This document shows positions 33,384 to 47,900 of a DNA stretch of 64,000 nt, in pieces. Position numbers and translations under genes: made by a program. Source of the stretch: Halichondria panicea (lineage: Eukaryota; Porifera; Demospongiae; Suberitida; Halichondriidae); contig NC_087393.1 in the NCBI RefSeq assembly GCF_963675165.1, positions 2,733,502 to 2,797,501 of the forward strand. Reading direction: 5' to 3'. Under the pieces are notes generated by a model. That model saw only the letters and a program-made list of their open reading frames with translations. It ran no database searches and had not been told where the DNA came from. The stretch's first letter is position 1, and each line of letters starts with the position of its first letter.

Positions 33384-34235
33384 TTATCTAACACGCAACC
33401 AGTACTTTTCGCCTAACTCTTGGCAGCAGGTGCTCACAAACGCTTGCAACATTTCCGGTTCCACACTGAATGACAGAGATGCAGAAGTAGCCTTAAAACC
33501 TGGATCGTGTACAGTCTTCATGCCAGGTATTGGTGGAGAAGGGGGTCGTTTGAATCGATTGATCTTCACGTACTTGCCATCTCGAATCATCTTAATTTTA
33601 TCAAGATTCCAATCTCTCTGTGTGGGTAGGATCGTCTTAGAACATTTCTCATTCAGCTCAGCTAGTCGTTTGGTGATTTCCTTCTCAGCTGATAATAAAC
33701 TAAAACGGTCATCGGACTCGAGAAATCTTTTGGCATACGATGAACTACTGACTAATTCATCCAGTGTTTTTCGAAGTTGCTTTTGTTGTTCTTGAAGGAA
33801 TTTAATTTTCGCCTTTTTGACTGCATTGACATGATCAATTAACATTTTCTTCTTTGCTTCTAGAACATCCTTATATGCACTGATACACGACTTGATTTTC
33901 TCTTGAGCATCGTCAGATCTTAGATCAATGTCCTGCAAGTCTTCATTGAGTTTCTTTAATAAACCATCGATTGTGAATTCCGATGGAAAAAATATACCTG
34001 TGTGTCCAAAAGAGCCTTCATCAATATCTTTGTCGGCTATGAAGTTCTTTTTGTGCTTGTAATGGTCCTTCATAGAGCAGAGTGTGCAGCCAGCCTTGCT
34101 ACAATCCTCACAGAAAAAGGAAACCACTTCTCCCAAATGATCTGGGCACAGACAGCCTATTCTCTCCCACTCCTTGACTGTGCTGGTGGAGCTCAGCCTT
34201 TCTTCTTCTTTGGGTAAACCGTTCGATAAGGACAT
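33384..34235 (-). CDS. TRIM-like protein: B-box 2 plus coiled coil, no RING
   Basis: A single exon of 283 residues. Seen: a B-box type 2 zinc site with Cys30, His33, Cys42, Cys45, Cys50, Cys53, His58, His61 (CPDH...CEDC...CTLC...H..H), then a Lys/Glu/Gln-rich helical stretch at about 95-210 with heptad-like spacing typical of the TRIM coiled coil, and a short C-terminus containing RPPSPPIPG. There is no RING in front and no SPRY, NHL or filamin domain after it, so ubiquitin-ligase activity is not expected by itself. B-box/coiled-coil proteins oligomerise and often act in innate immunity or signalling; the role here is inference. It ends 182 bp before the COQ7-like start on the same strand and is divergent from the SERHL-type gene. 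Confidence 0.88.
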   Translation of the reverse strand: MSLSNGLPKEEERLSSTSTVKEWERIGCLCPDHLGEVVSFFCEDCSKAGCTLCSMKDHYKHKKNFIADKDIDEGSFGHTGIFFPSEFTIDGLLKKLNEDLQDIDLRSDDAQEKIKSCISAYKDVLEAKKKMLIDHVNAVKKAKIKFLQEQQKQLRKTLDELVSSSSYAKRFLESDDRFSLLSAEKEITKRLAELNEKCSKTILPTQRDWNLDKIKMIRDGKYVKINRFKRPPSPPIPGMKTVHDPGFKATSASLSFSVEPEMLQAFVSTCCQELGEKYWLRVR

Positions 34236-34853
34236 GACTCATTTATATGTGGCTATCGGTGACAACATGAGCTAGCTAGCTAGCTAGGCTATCTAAAAGG
34301 CAGCACAGATATTTAGCTGTGACTCTTCTTCACGTGATAAATTAAATAAATCTAAAGGGGCGTGATTTGGCTAACAGAGGTCACAGTCCATTTTCCTTAC
34401 TAAGATATAGGCCTCAGGATCTAGGACTCGTACTCCTGCTAATATCTATGCGTACCTATGGCTTTATAAAGTAGTCACCCACAGAATCTGTTACTCTCAT
34501 AAATGTGGACTATTTGCAGGAGATTTAGTATCTTTCCTGTAAGTACCATGACTGCATGTGCTTAAACAACTGGTTAGCCACTATGATTTCTTTATTGAGC
34601 ATAATCTTAGGTAATCCATTAATAGATGACCATGTAGTAAGCTGTGCACTCCTTGTTCTCAGTTGTCCGAGTGATTTTATCAGTGATCTGAGTATCATAA
34701 TCTTTGCATGAGATGAAAGTTCAGTAGAGGGATCTTAGAACCTACCTTAGGCTTAGCTGTAACATACTATCTATGACTAAACTGGTTGTATACCCGTACG
34801 TAGGTGTACTTGCCTTACTTCGTAATGTGCTGCCCTAGGTCACAAAACTCTTA
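34236..34853. promoter_or_regulatory. Divergent upstream region of TRIM-like and SERHL-type genes
   Basis: 618 bp separate the opposing starts. It contains a GCTAGCTAGCTAGCTAGG run at 34271-34288 and an AAAGGGGCGTG segment, but no promoter element I can name with confidence. Confidence 0.45.
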
Positions 34854-37800
34854 ATGAATGCAGCAAAGATGTCAACATCCGTTGAAAGTAAGTATAATTA
34901 TTCATCCCCCTCTTGCAATTTATCTTTTTTTTATAATTACATCAGTTCAGCTCACTGTACCCTGGGGGCATATTTCTGGCAAGTCCTGGGGGAATCCAGC
35001 AGGGAAGCATGTGTTGGCTCTACATGGTATGTGAACTGAAACCGTCTCCTAAAAATCAATTGTATCGAGAAATATAATTATTAGAGCACTTTGTATACAT
35101 GCAATTCCTCGGTGCATGCACAACGAGGTACATGTAGTTTGTTCCTGCGTGTTTATTAGTTTTTAGCAACATCTTTTGCACCTATACTGAACCACTCCCT
35201 TTTTCTCCAGGAAAGGGACTGGACAGCTATCGTGTATTTTATGCGAGCATAAAATAATGCGCTTTAATTGGCTGAGCTCTTATGTGAATACTTATTCCTC
35301 GATTAAACGACGTGGTTTCATTGCTCGGACTAAACGTTAATTTAATTATTGTGCAATACAAAAATATGCGACATGAGAGCCGCTCACATAAATAGCGTTA
35401 GTTAGTATCAACGTATACATTTCTAGCATATGGTACATAAATGTACTTGTATGTAATGTAATGCTTTCATACTAGGAACTTCATTATGTCTCGGTGTGCA
35501 TGTGCAAGCGAGGTATACGCAGTATAATTGGTGTAGCCAGGATTTTGGGAAGGGCAGGGCTCAAATCGGTTGAGCAGAGCCAGAGCAGGCGCTGAATAAC
35601 ACGAAATTTTACCTAAAAAAGGTCATCACTTTTCCTCAGCAGTAAGCATGTGCATTAGATGGCCCTGCCCAACAGATCACAGTGATTCAAGCTGAGTTGG
35701 AGTTGATGGAGCACAAAAGGGGGGGGGGGGCTCTAGCCCCGTCAGCCCCCCTCTGCCTACGCCACTGATCGGTAGTGTGTTTGTGTTATGTAGCTTGACA
35801 CATCCACCGAGGCATCAGTACCCGTGGTGCTTTCATTATAATTATGCATAAATTCCAAAACGTTGTTTCGTATATCACTGCTGCATTCGATATCTATGTG
35901 TGAGGGCCTGGCCATTGTTAGGAATGTCTTGTGCCTGATTACATTATTCTCTCCTTTTGTTGGCATATTAACATGTTATCCTCCAGGTTGGCTGGATAAT
36001 GCTGGTAGCTTCGATACACTGATTCCTCTCCTATCATCAGGTACATGTCAACCTCAACCTTGTTTGCTATATCTCAACAGCGAATTATAAATACTTTTGT
36101 GCCTAATCTTGCCAATCCAGAATCTCTGTTTTATTTATTCATCATAATCTATTGTGCAACTTGTCAATGCAGACCTCCATGTTGTGGCTATTGACTTGCC
36201 TGGCCATGGTAGGTCCTCTCACAGACCCAGAGGCTCCACATACAATGCCTTCCAGTATGTGGCTGATGTTCAGTATGTCATAGATGGTGTGAGCTCAGTA
36301 ATTCTTTTTGCAAACACATAATTATACTTAATTATCATTACAGCACTAAAGTGGGAGAAGTTTTCATTGCTAAGCCATTCACTCGGTAAGAAAAACTACA
36401 TGTGCATAGATCTGGTGTTTATAAGCACCAGTATTTTTTTTAAATTGAGTACTCGTCTGCGAGGGAATTTTTAATTGTACCTCTTTTTGTGCATTAACAG
36501 GTGCTGGTGTTTCTAGCTGGGTAAGATGCAAAAATAGCACCAGGCATTGAATTTATTCGTACAGTTTGCTGCGTCACAACCGAACCTTGTTGAGCGTCTT
36601 GTGTTGCTTGATGGTGGCGGATTCGTTCATGCTCCAGTGGTCAGTAATATGTTTGCTTTTTGTTTGCTTAACTGTGTACTGATAATAGGCGGACATACCT
36701 AAATTAATGGGAAGAGCTCTCAGCGGCTTGTCGGCTGGTGACAAGATGTTGGACAACAAAAGCTTTTCAACATGGGATTCTGTTGTGGACAAGTAAGACT
36801 CGTACATAATTATTGTGCTCACTCTTCAATTGCACCTTAGCTCTTTGGTAGTACATACATGTACTACTACCAAAGTACTATGTGTATATAGGTTTGTTAA
36901 TTCTGGGTTTGATAATTATTGCTATTTACAACCCAAGTTTTCGCAGGCTAACCCCTTTATTTTGGTGCTCACTGGCTTGGCCCTCTTAATAAGATTTTTG
37001 GCATGCTATTGTATGTTGGGTCTAATTATGCCTCGGTGCGCATGCGCAAGCAAGGTATACGGTAGTGTGTTTGTGTGTCTGTCTGTGTTTGTGTGTAGGC
37101 TGCTACAGCTGCTCAAGGATCAATGAAGTGCAAGTAAGACTTTCTATAGGCTTCTAGTCATGTTTTCTTGGATTTTAATTCGTGGATTTGCAAAATAATG
37201 CTTTGTTCGAGTTCGAGTTATGCCTAGTTATGCTTTTCAGAGGAGTACGTGCAAACTTGTTCACCGAGTGTTGCTACGTACTCTACTTAGTAGTTAGCTC
37301 TTCACTAGAACGCTAGCTATTAGTAGCTGCAAGAGTGATAAGAGAGCTACAAGGCTCGCTCTGCTGATGCAGCCATCAATTTTAGACTTGAACTTTTGGC
37401 ATCGATCGTTTTTAACAACAATCGTGGTCAATCATTACCCACTGTTCGAGTTTCCCTGTGATTCTGGATTCTGCCTGCATGCACCAAAATTAATGCAAAA
37501 AAATGTTCATCATGATATAATGTGTAGCTTTATGTTATATAGCTTTGGCACCTCCACCGAGGCATCAGCACCCGCGGTGCTTTCATTAAAGTATGCATGG
37601 GTCTCTATTATTTTTCAGCCTCTGGGAGAACTACATAGCACTTCTATTCCAGTCACTAACCCCAGGCTACCTATTCCCAGAGTTTGGGAGGGTCAACGTC
37701 AGCGGCAGGTTGGGTTCAGTCGCGAGGCAGCTGGAGTGCTTGCAGTAAGAGGAGCAATTCAAATGGAGAGTGGGGAGTACCGCTTGACCAGAGACCTCAG

Positions 37801-39311
37801 GCTAAAACAAGTACATGCATGTATAGTGTAATGTCAATTAATTGTAATATGTTACAGTAATAAGCGAGCGAAACCATAATCCTTGGATGCGTAATATATA
37901 GTGTTACCTTGGAATTTAATGATGTCTACAAGCGAAGTATAATTATAACACTGCTTTTACTTAGCAGGCTATTTTTACCCCGCAGCCTTCACTATTACGA
38001 ATAACAGAAGATACGAATACAGCATTTCTCGCTGCGATCCAGTGTCCTGTCCTATTCATAAGGTACACGTACAACCAGTGTAGATGAGATGTGATTATTA
38101 TGTTCACTTTCTATTATCACTTTTAAGAGCGGAAGACTCCTATTTAGATCTAGAGTTATTCAAATCATCGATCGAAGCTATAAGAAAATCCAATGTGAGT
38201 GAATTTCTTTCTGCTAATGAAAACAACCATAATACATGTGGTGGTGTATAATTATGCCTCGGTGCGCATGCGCAAGCGAGGTGTACGGTAGTGTGTTTGT
38301 GTGTCTCTCTGTGTGTAGACTAGCTGCTACAGCTGCTCATCAATGAAGTGCAAGTAAGAGTTTTTATAGGCTTCTAGTCATGTTTTCTTGGATTTCAATT
38401 CGTGGATTTGCAAAATAATGCTTTGTTCTCGAGTTATGCCTAGTTTTGCTACTTGGAATGCCATTGCAGCCTTTTCGGAAGAGCACGTAGCCAAACTTGT
38501 TTACTGAGTGTTGCTACTCTACTTAGTAGTTAGCTCTGCACTAGAACGCTAGCTATTGGTAGCTGCAAGAGTGAGAAGAGAGCTGCAAGGCTCTGCTAAT
38601 GGCAGCCATTAATTTTAGACTTAAACTTGGCATCGATCGTTTTTAACAACAATCATGGTCGATCATTACCCACTCTTCGAGTTTGCATGCATGCAAAAAA
38701 ATGTTCCTCAATGTGTATAAAATTAAGCTATTAGCTTTATGTTATGTAGCTTTGGCATCTCCACCGAGGCATCAGCACCTGCGGTGCTTTCATTTTACAA
38801 TGTAGAATCTAGCAAGCTGAGCTATAATTATTTGTAGCCATGTTACTGTATATCATTGGTGATTAAGCTATAGGTAGTTTTTGGAATTTAGGTGTGTCTG
38901 AGAAATTTGGGCAACTTTGTTGGGAAATTTTTTTGTATGTATTTCAGAATAGAAGATTACATTCAAACTTTGATTATGCTACAATACAACTCTTCATTAT
39001 GTGAAGATTTGTAATATTTTGTATGCTATTTACATACTGATTGGGAAATTTGGGCAGAAATAATACAGGTAGAGAAATTGCTCTTTCATTTAATAGGTCA
39101 AACTGTCCTTTACTCCTTAATTATTTCGAGGTTCTACTGTAGAACTAGTTTGTGCCATAATGTACTCCATTATTTTTTTGCTTTCTCTTACACCCAGCTT
39201 CAACAACTGACTGTTGCTGGAGGCCATCACGTCCATTTAGAGCATCCAGAAAGGATCAGTGGCACTATCAGTGATTTTTTTCAAAACACTAGCTGTCCGG
39301 GAAAATTATGA
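34854..39311 (+). CDS. SERHL-type alpha/beta serine hydrolase
   Basis: Twelve exons: 34854-34887, 34946-35026, 35987-36040, 36173-36286, 36344-36385, 36501-36520, 36565-36639, 36689-36792, 37681-37810, 37986-38062, 38128-38194, 39198-39311. They join in phase to 303 residues (human SERHL2 about 314). Seen: IQLTVPWGHISGKSWG, ALHGWLDNAGSFDTL (oxyanion loop), IDLPGHGRSS, the nucleophile elbow SHSLG, VERLVLLDGGGF, SREAAGVLAVRGA, QCPVLFIRAEDSY and GGHHVHLEHP carrying the catalytic His. The elbow is split over exons 5 and 6; exon 6 is a 20-nt microexon. The exon 9 acceptor was set at 37681 because a tempting CAG at 37617 gives the wrong phase. Introns 8 and 11 each carry a family B element. The substrate is unknown for the family. 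Confidence 0.93.
35775..35845 (+). repeat. Family B 3' end fragment
   Basis: CATCCACCGAGGCATCAGTACCC and GGTGCTTTCATT match the terminal part of family B. A similar solo end lies at 7100-7140. It sits in SERHL intron 2 beside a degenerate GCGAGGTATAC start-like motif at about 35510. Confidence 0.65.
37025..37592 (+). repeat. Family B element in SERHL intron 8
   Basis: Near full length: starts ATTATGCCTCGGTGCGCATG CGCAAG, ends CACCGAGGCATCAGCACCCG and GGTGCTTTCATT. The two ends share GCCTCGGTG in inverted orientation. The 3' end lies about 90 bp upstream of the exon 9 acceptor. Confidence 0.82.
38246..38797 (+). repeat. Family B element in SERHL intron 11
   Basis: Same orientation and ends as the copy 1.2 kb upstream, with small indels between the two. 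Two same-strand copies in neighbouring introns could support unequal exchange deleting exons 9-11. Confidence 0.82.
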
Positions 39312-39450
39312 TTTTTGTGAGTATTTAAGTTGTGCTCTTTTGATGTAACATAATTATAAGGATTAAAAATTTCATAATACAATTTGAAGACACACATGTA
39401 CTTGTAGCTACAATAAGTGACCAGTGCTACAATTATTACTATACTTATAG

Positions 39451-40518
39451 TTAGACCCACTTCTCTCTCTTTCCTTCTTTGTCCGTCGTGCAGCTATCTG
39501 TAACTGACTGTACAGCGGATGAGTTCCCTTGCTTGCTCATGATAGATGTGTTGCAATACTCAACGGATGACTTATTTTCATAAATATTGGCTTGTTGTCC
39601 TGTACAGGAGCCTATTAGGTGTTGACCCAACAAGTGTCTAGGTTGGTCCGGTTTTAACTCGATAGAAACTGCCTGAGGTACCGGTATTTGTTTGCTTTCT
39701 GGTGACCCTGTTGATTGAGAGCTAGCGCTTGCCAATCCAAGCCCTCGCATGAGTCTGAGAGATTGCTTTGATAATTGACCTCTGAGGGTCTTTCGGTGTG
39801 CATCAGATTTTTTGTTGTGCACTCTATGAGGGTGTTTGTTTCTGTTGATGCTATATACAGTACTCATTGAGCTGATGGCCGGGATTGTGGCACACTCAAC
39901 AGCCATACTTGAGTTGATAGGGTCAGTTTCTGCGGCTCTGTACTGCAGAACACTCTCGCTCACACTCTCCTCCAATTTGCACGTTGAGCAATAATAGGAA
40001 ACATCAGTCGCATCTAGCTTTGTCTCGTTAGCTAGATCAACAGTATTATCATTCAGTTGCACAGTTACGGTTAAAGTTTTTTTTTCTCCTGTGTCGGTAG
40101 TGCTCTCAGGTGAGATCGGTTGTGTGTTACAGGGAACAGCAACTGGTGGGCAGTAATCAGATTTCTTAGCAGCCAATGCTTGCTGTTTCTTTGCTGTTAT
40201 CACCCCAATGGCATTTATTCTCCTCTTTGTGACTCTTAGCTGTTTGACGAGTTTTTGGGTTCTCTTTCTCTGTCTTCTGTGATAAGCAATGCATCCTCCC
40301 ACCAAAGTGAACAAAACAATTGCCAGGGCCGCCACCAATGGAAGGACTGTGACGGGACTTGAAAGGTCTAAGCCTGGTTGGTTTCCTCTTGGGGTGTCTG
40401 CTGAGGTACCGTTCTTCAAGCTCATTTTGCTGCTGCAACCATAGATCTGTGCCAACGCCTTGAATGGGAGCATGCCTTGTGGCGCATGCGCGTGCCAGGC
40501 AGGCACAGTCACATCCAA
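39451..40518 (-). CDS. Single-pass membrane protein with tyrosine-motif cytoplasmic tail
   Basis: One open frame of 355 residues; I do not recognise the family. Seen: a short N-terminus with an NGT glycosylation site, a hydrophobic segment at about 56-79 (ending GGCIAY), then a strongly basic stop-transfer run (HRRQRKRTQK), placing ~275 residues in the cytosol. The tail holds Tyr motifs including IYENK and EYCNT (both YxN, the GRB2 SH2 consensus) and VYSIN. There is no signal peptide at the first Met, so it is either a type III protein or the last exon of a longer gene; a TTGCAG acceptor-like site precedes an internal Met at 40425. The gene lies 390 bp downstream of GRB2 on the same strand. 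A receptor or adaptor role is inference. Confidence 0.6.
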   Translation of the reverse strand: MDVTVPAWHAHAPQGMLPFKALAQIYGCSSKMSLKNGTSADTPRGNQPGLDLSSPVTVLPLVAALAIVLFTLVGGCIAYHRRQRKRTQKLVKQLRVTKRRINAIGVITAKKQQALAAKKSDYCPPVAVPCNTQPISPESTTDTGEKKTLTVTVQLNDNTVDLANETKLDATDVSYYCSTCKLEESVSESVLQYRAAETDPINSSMAVECATIPAISSMSTVYSINRNKHPHRVHNKKSDAHRKTLRGQLSKQSLRLMRGLGLASASSQSTGSPESKQIPVPQAVSIELKPDQPRHLLGQHLIGSCTGQQANIYENKSSVEYCNTSIMSKQGNSSAVQSVTDSCTTDKEGKREKWV

Positions 40519-40907
40519 TTAGTATTCACTGCAGCACACAGATAAATATTGATGCAAAATAGTGTGTGGGGAGAGCTTAATGTGCTTGGATAATCACCAC
40601 ACACTACACATTGGTAAATTGCACCGCTACAAAAATTAATGATAGGTACACACAGTCAAGAAGCACAAAAAAACAAACTAAAAAGAAGACATCAGATGAA
40701 TTTGTTCCACATACTTACATATAACACTTAAACTAAACAAACTATAGTGGTGCATATATATACCCATTAATTTACTGGTCACATACAAGAAAACTACAAA
40801 CATACCTAGTGGCGTACACGCACATGCAATTCACAAAAGATGTGTACACAAGTAATGTAACAGTATTTGCAGAGACGGTTCTCAGTATAAATTAGATTTC
40901 ATAGTGG
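40519..40907. other. Short gap between GRB2 stop and membrane-protein start
   Basis: 389 bp on the shared strand. It should contain the GRB2 3' UTR and the promoter of the downstream gene unless that gene is spliced to an upstream exon. A GCGCATGCGCGTG palindromic stretch lies just inside the downstream frame at about 40483. Confidence 0.5.
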
Positions 40908-44990
<4,083 letters not shown>

Positions 44991-47900
44991 ATGGCTACAC
45001 AACAGCGAATGAAAAACCGGTAAACTAAAATTAATAGTGAACTCTTTTTGTGGTTACAGTACAGTATGCTTTTACTCCAATTAATCCACACTGAAATTTG
45101 AATTTATGTTCTTTCTCAGGCGGCTAGAGGCTGTGGCAGGAGATTCGAGCACTGTCAGAAGAAGCCCCAGGCTAACTGGAAGGTTCACAGGCTACAGAGA
45201 TGATGGAGGAATGGGTCACCGAAACACACACGCAACCATATCCACAGTCTCTTCCAGACCAAGCCTTAGAAGCTATGGCAGAACCAAGAAAACTGAATCT
45301 GAGACAAGTATCTTGAACGAGAGTGGACAAAGTGTGCCTGTATCCTTTGATGAAGAAGAAGTAGCTAGAAGGAAAAAATCTGGGTTACCTGAACATTTCT
45401 TTGGTAAGCTATGTTTCCACAAAAATAAGACGAAGAAAATTATGTTAGCTTTAGGTGATGGCTTTAGGTGATGTAAGAGAGAGTCCACATTTCATTTGTA
45501 CATGTAAAGCCAAGAAACAAATTTTTAGAATGGTACTTATTAAAATGTTACGATGTCGTCTTTTTTAAATAATAATTATTATAGCACCACCCTAAAGAGG
45601 TGAGGTTAGTTTATCCAATTGAGCACAAAGTGAATTCTAGACCACATTTTTTCTGCTGCCTAAGTAATGAATTTTGCAAGCTCCGTGTGCTTATAAATGC
45701 CTCGAGGCTATTAGTATTTGAGTGTCATAGAAGAGGAGCTTAATGGTAACAGAAATGTAGATTTAATGATGACCTAGGTCCTTGAAGTAGAAATAAAAAA
45801 GAGTAGTTCTGCAAAGAGGCCGGAATTCATAATGCTTCTGGCAGTGACAGCTTTGCAGCTCTTTTCTAACAGCTAGCGCTTTAGTGGCTAACTTATACAG
45901 TGACAGATGATCCTACGAAAGATTCTAAAGAGACTGCAACAGTCTTCACTGTAAGTAAAGTTTGCAATCCACAAATCAAATCCAAGAGAACATGCCTAGA
46001 CGCCTATAGAAGCTGTTAGTTTAATTTCGTTGCATTGCCATCATTTAGCAATTTACAACTAGAATACACACATACCGTCACTTTGCTGTATCCATTTTTA
46101 TGGCTTTACATGTTCTGAATAATGAAGGTTTTATTTGTGCGGTACTGAATTTTGAGGTAAAAAACGGTAGTGTGCATATTTATTATAACTCTGATGATAC
46201 ATTGTACAAACAATTAAACACATACATAGGTCTTGATGATAGTGATAATGAGAGCACCGTTTCTAGTACTCTTGGTACACATGGTCCAGAGGCAGTTCGT
46301 GAGTATGACTGTGTTGAAACCACGAGAGTGTACACACCAATTCTACAACCGTACAAAGAGTCAAAAGGTGAGTGTAAACTGTTGAGCATGTGGAGCGACA
46401 ACTTGTGATGTTATTTGCTTGTGGCAAGGGCTTTTAAGAAAAGAGAAGAGAGCATGCAACTCACTATCTATCCTAGACACTCAGCCTAGATACTCAGTAA
46501 AATTTATATCAGAGGCAGGATATACTATAAATAGAATCCACTACTTACTGTATAGCGGGTAATTTTCGTGAGGTAAAATTCTTTATTTTTGTGGTCAAGC
46601 TGATCTCCACGAAATTTTAACATAGGCATGGCTTATCGTAACGTATGAATGCAGTGCAGGCAACGAGATTAAATAAAAGTTCTACTCACGAAAATCACAG
46701 TTTTCCGAATTTTCTACCCCACGAAAAACGGTACTGGTAAAAGTTAATGGTTCTGATCTAAAAATAGCATTTTGTGTGGGCATAACCACATAACCACAAG
46801 AATTTTGCGGATTCTGAGAGTTGCATACCCCTTCCTCTTTTAAGCCCTTGCTTGCAGTCCTTGACAAGTCTCGCGAGCAGCCGTCGAAGGGGGGAAAACG
46901 TCTGGTCAAACCCGCCGCTTTTCCGTGATACTCAGGAATGTGACATGTGTATGAATATCATTATTATTGTTGTCATAACACGTCACTATAATTGTCAGAA
47001 CACATTATAATATTGAACAAACTTGAAGTAGAAAAACGCAGTATTGCAAAAGTTTTTGTCTGCCAAGAGTATTATTCTCTAAAAGAAGGACTACAGAACG
47101 CATAGTCCTCAAGAGCTGCTCCCAGACAAACAAGTTTCTAGGTACCATCTATCTACCATTCCATAACATTCTTTCACAAAATCTTTCACAAAACTTTACA
47201 GCAAGCTTTTGATTGGGTTTGTCATGAGCTCCTAGCTTTGTGGCAGCAACACTGTCACAAATAGCAGCAGCAGCTGACTTTTTTGTGCAGAGTAATCTAG
47301 CTTCTAGGCTTCTGATCTAGCTGCTTATCTTTATAGCGCACCCTTTCTACAGGTTACGTAAAACCACGCCCAAAATATTTAGAAATCTGGCCATCTGATT
47401 GGTGCGACAGCATTCCGAAACAGGGCCATGGAAAAGCGGTGGGTTCGACCAGACGTCCTTCCCCCTTTGACGGCTGCTCGCGAGACTAGTCCTTGACTAA
47501 GTACTAGTACAGAAGTATGTAAATGCACATGTATGAAAAGGCACTTAAACCTTTTTACAGGAGTTATATCTCAAGCAAGCTCGTTCGTGAGCTCTTTTCT
47601 GTACAAGTGTGGGTCGCTGATTTACCTTGCTGCTACTGGAGTACTTTGCTTGGATGTCATTATCTTACACAGGTAGAATTACAATAGCCATCAGCTAGCA
47701 CTCCCTTAAGATATATTTTCTCCTACTGGCAGGCTTTTCAACTATGGCAGACCGTCACAGGTATAGCATAATACATAATTATACATCTTGTACAGTACAT
47801 ACGAAAGTAAGTAACCTTGAGCTTGACTTTGCACCCTCTGTGTACTGTATTCATGTGTTGTACGTATCTTTTTCCTTCTTCAGAAATCAAGATCTTGTGG

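Noticed and set aside
35719-35756. G-rich and C-rich runs as a regulatory signal
   Set aside because: A homopolymer G run and GC-rich text in a degraded repeat; simple sequence explains it.
37367-37831. 154-codon open frame read as one gene
   Set aside because: Only 37681-37810 matches SERHL sequence; the upstream part is family B repeat and intron.
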